Assembly: GCA_017446775.1 (NCBI GenBank)
Contig: JAFSQE010000022.1
Span: forward strand, 1 to 64,000
Direction of reading: 5' to 3'
From: Bacteroidales bacterium
GTDB lineage: Bacteria > Bacteroidota > Bacteroidia > Bacteroidales > UBA932
Length of the DNA stretch: 64,000 nucleotides
The notes under the pieces were generated by a model. The model did not search any database. It was not told the DNA's origin and saw nothing but the letters and a program-made list of their open reading frames with translations. How positions within the stretch are numbered: position 1 is the stretch's first letter; the number at the start of each line of letters is the position of its first letter. Both the position numbers and the translations under genes were made by a program. Shown one piece after another: positions 63,977-64,000 of the stretch.

Positions 63977-64000
63977 AGGGCCGGAACGACGCTGCTTTCG

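Overview
The window is a stretch of chromosome from a member of Bacteroidota, most probably order Bacteroidales and of a gut or rumen type. The evidence is direct: many promoters fit the Bacteroidota pattern (TTTG about 19-21 nt before TAnnTTTG), lipoproteins and beta-barrel proteins are frequent, there are Bacteroidota-typical families (DUF5723-, DUF3298- and DUF4783-like), a Nudix-type sugar regulator, class III ribonucleotide reductase, and many GH3/GH43/GH92 enzymes. GC content is fairly high for the group. The species cannot be named from the sequence.

Layout. 1-480: a cluster of hairpin repeats, tRNA-Leu(CAG) on the minus strand and tRNA-Asn(GTT) on the plus strand. 480-5701: a secreted GH3 glycosidase with a PA14 insert, converging on nrdDG. 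5895-17726: twelve tightly packed minus-strand genes. In transcription order these are four envelope proteins of unknown role, a (p)ppGpp-type synthetase, a matching small hydrolase, an APH-like kinase, a membrane SpoIIE-type phosphatase fused to an RsbW-like ATPase, a STAS protein, a K+/H+ antiporter, a D-Ala-D-Ala dipeptidase and a DUF3298-like lipoprotein. 17794-22225: a minus-strand DNA-damage run, LOG-family protein - recA - trpS - umuD - umuC. 22277-32660: a divergent plus-strand run of rlmN, a patatin/POTRA/barrel protein, recX, prfB (with a programmed frameshift), class I fumarase, an ABC exporter pair, and a 5'-nucleotidase split over two genes.

32689-37330 holds the most unusual system: a surface lipoprotein, a 255-residue protein with 49 cysteines mostly spaced every fourth residue, a radical SAM/SPASM enzyme, a second SPASM-type protein lacking the radical SAM cysteines, and a 90-residue helper. 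It matches the outline of the computationally defined CXXX-repeat peptide systems, whose product is, to my knowledge, unknown. The substrate carries a Tat-like signal, a lipobox and a surface-export motif, so it may be modified and folded in the cytoplasm and then displayed on the cell surface.

37335-44803 is mostly housekeeping (tdk, rsmI, rlmH, efp) with a helix-hairpin-helix protein interrupted in frame by a palindromic repeat and a very large sensor kinase. 44804-45100 contains a degenerate gene remnant. 45101-52114 is a complete xylose operon: Nudix regulator, xylulokinase, xylose isomerase, sugar-proton symporter and a GH3 beta-xylosidase-like enzyme. 52130-63976 is a minus-strand carbohydrate cluster: esterase, GH3, GH92, sialate-O-acetylesterase-like enzyme, a GH43/serine hydrolase fusion and a metallophosphoesterase. 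These can be read as envelope-located enzymes that de-acylate and trim xylan-like oligosaccharides and feed xylose to the adjacent operon. No SusC/SusD pair lies inside the window.
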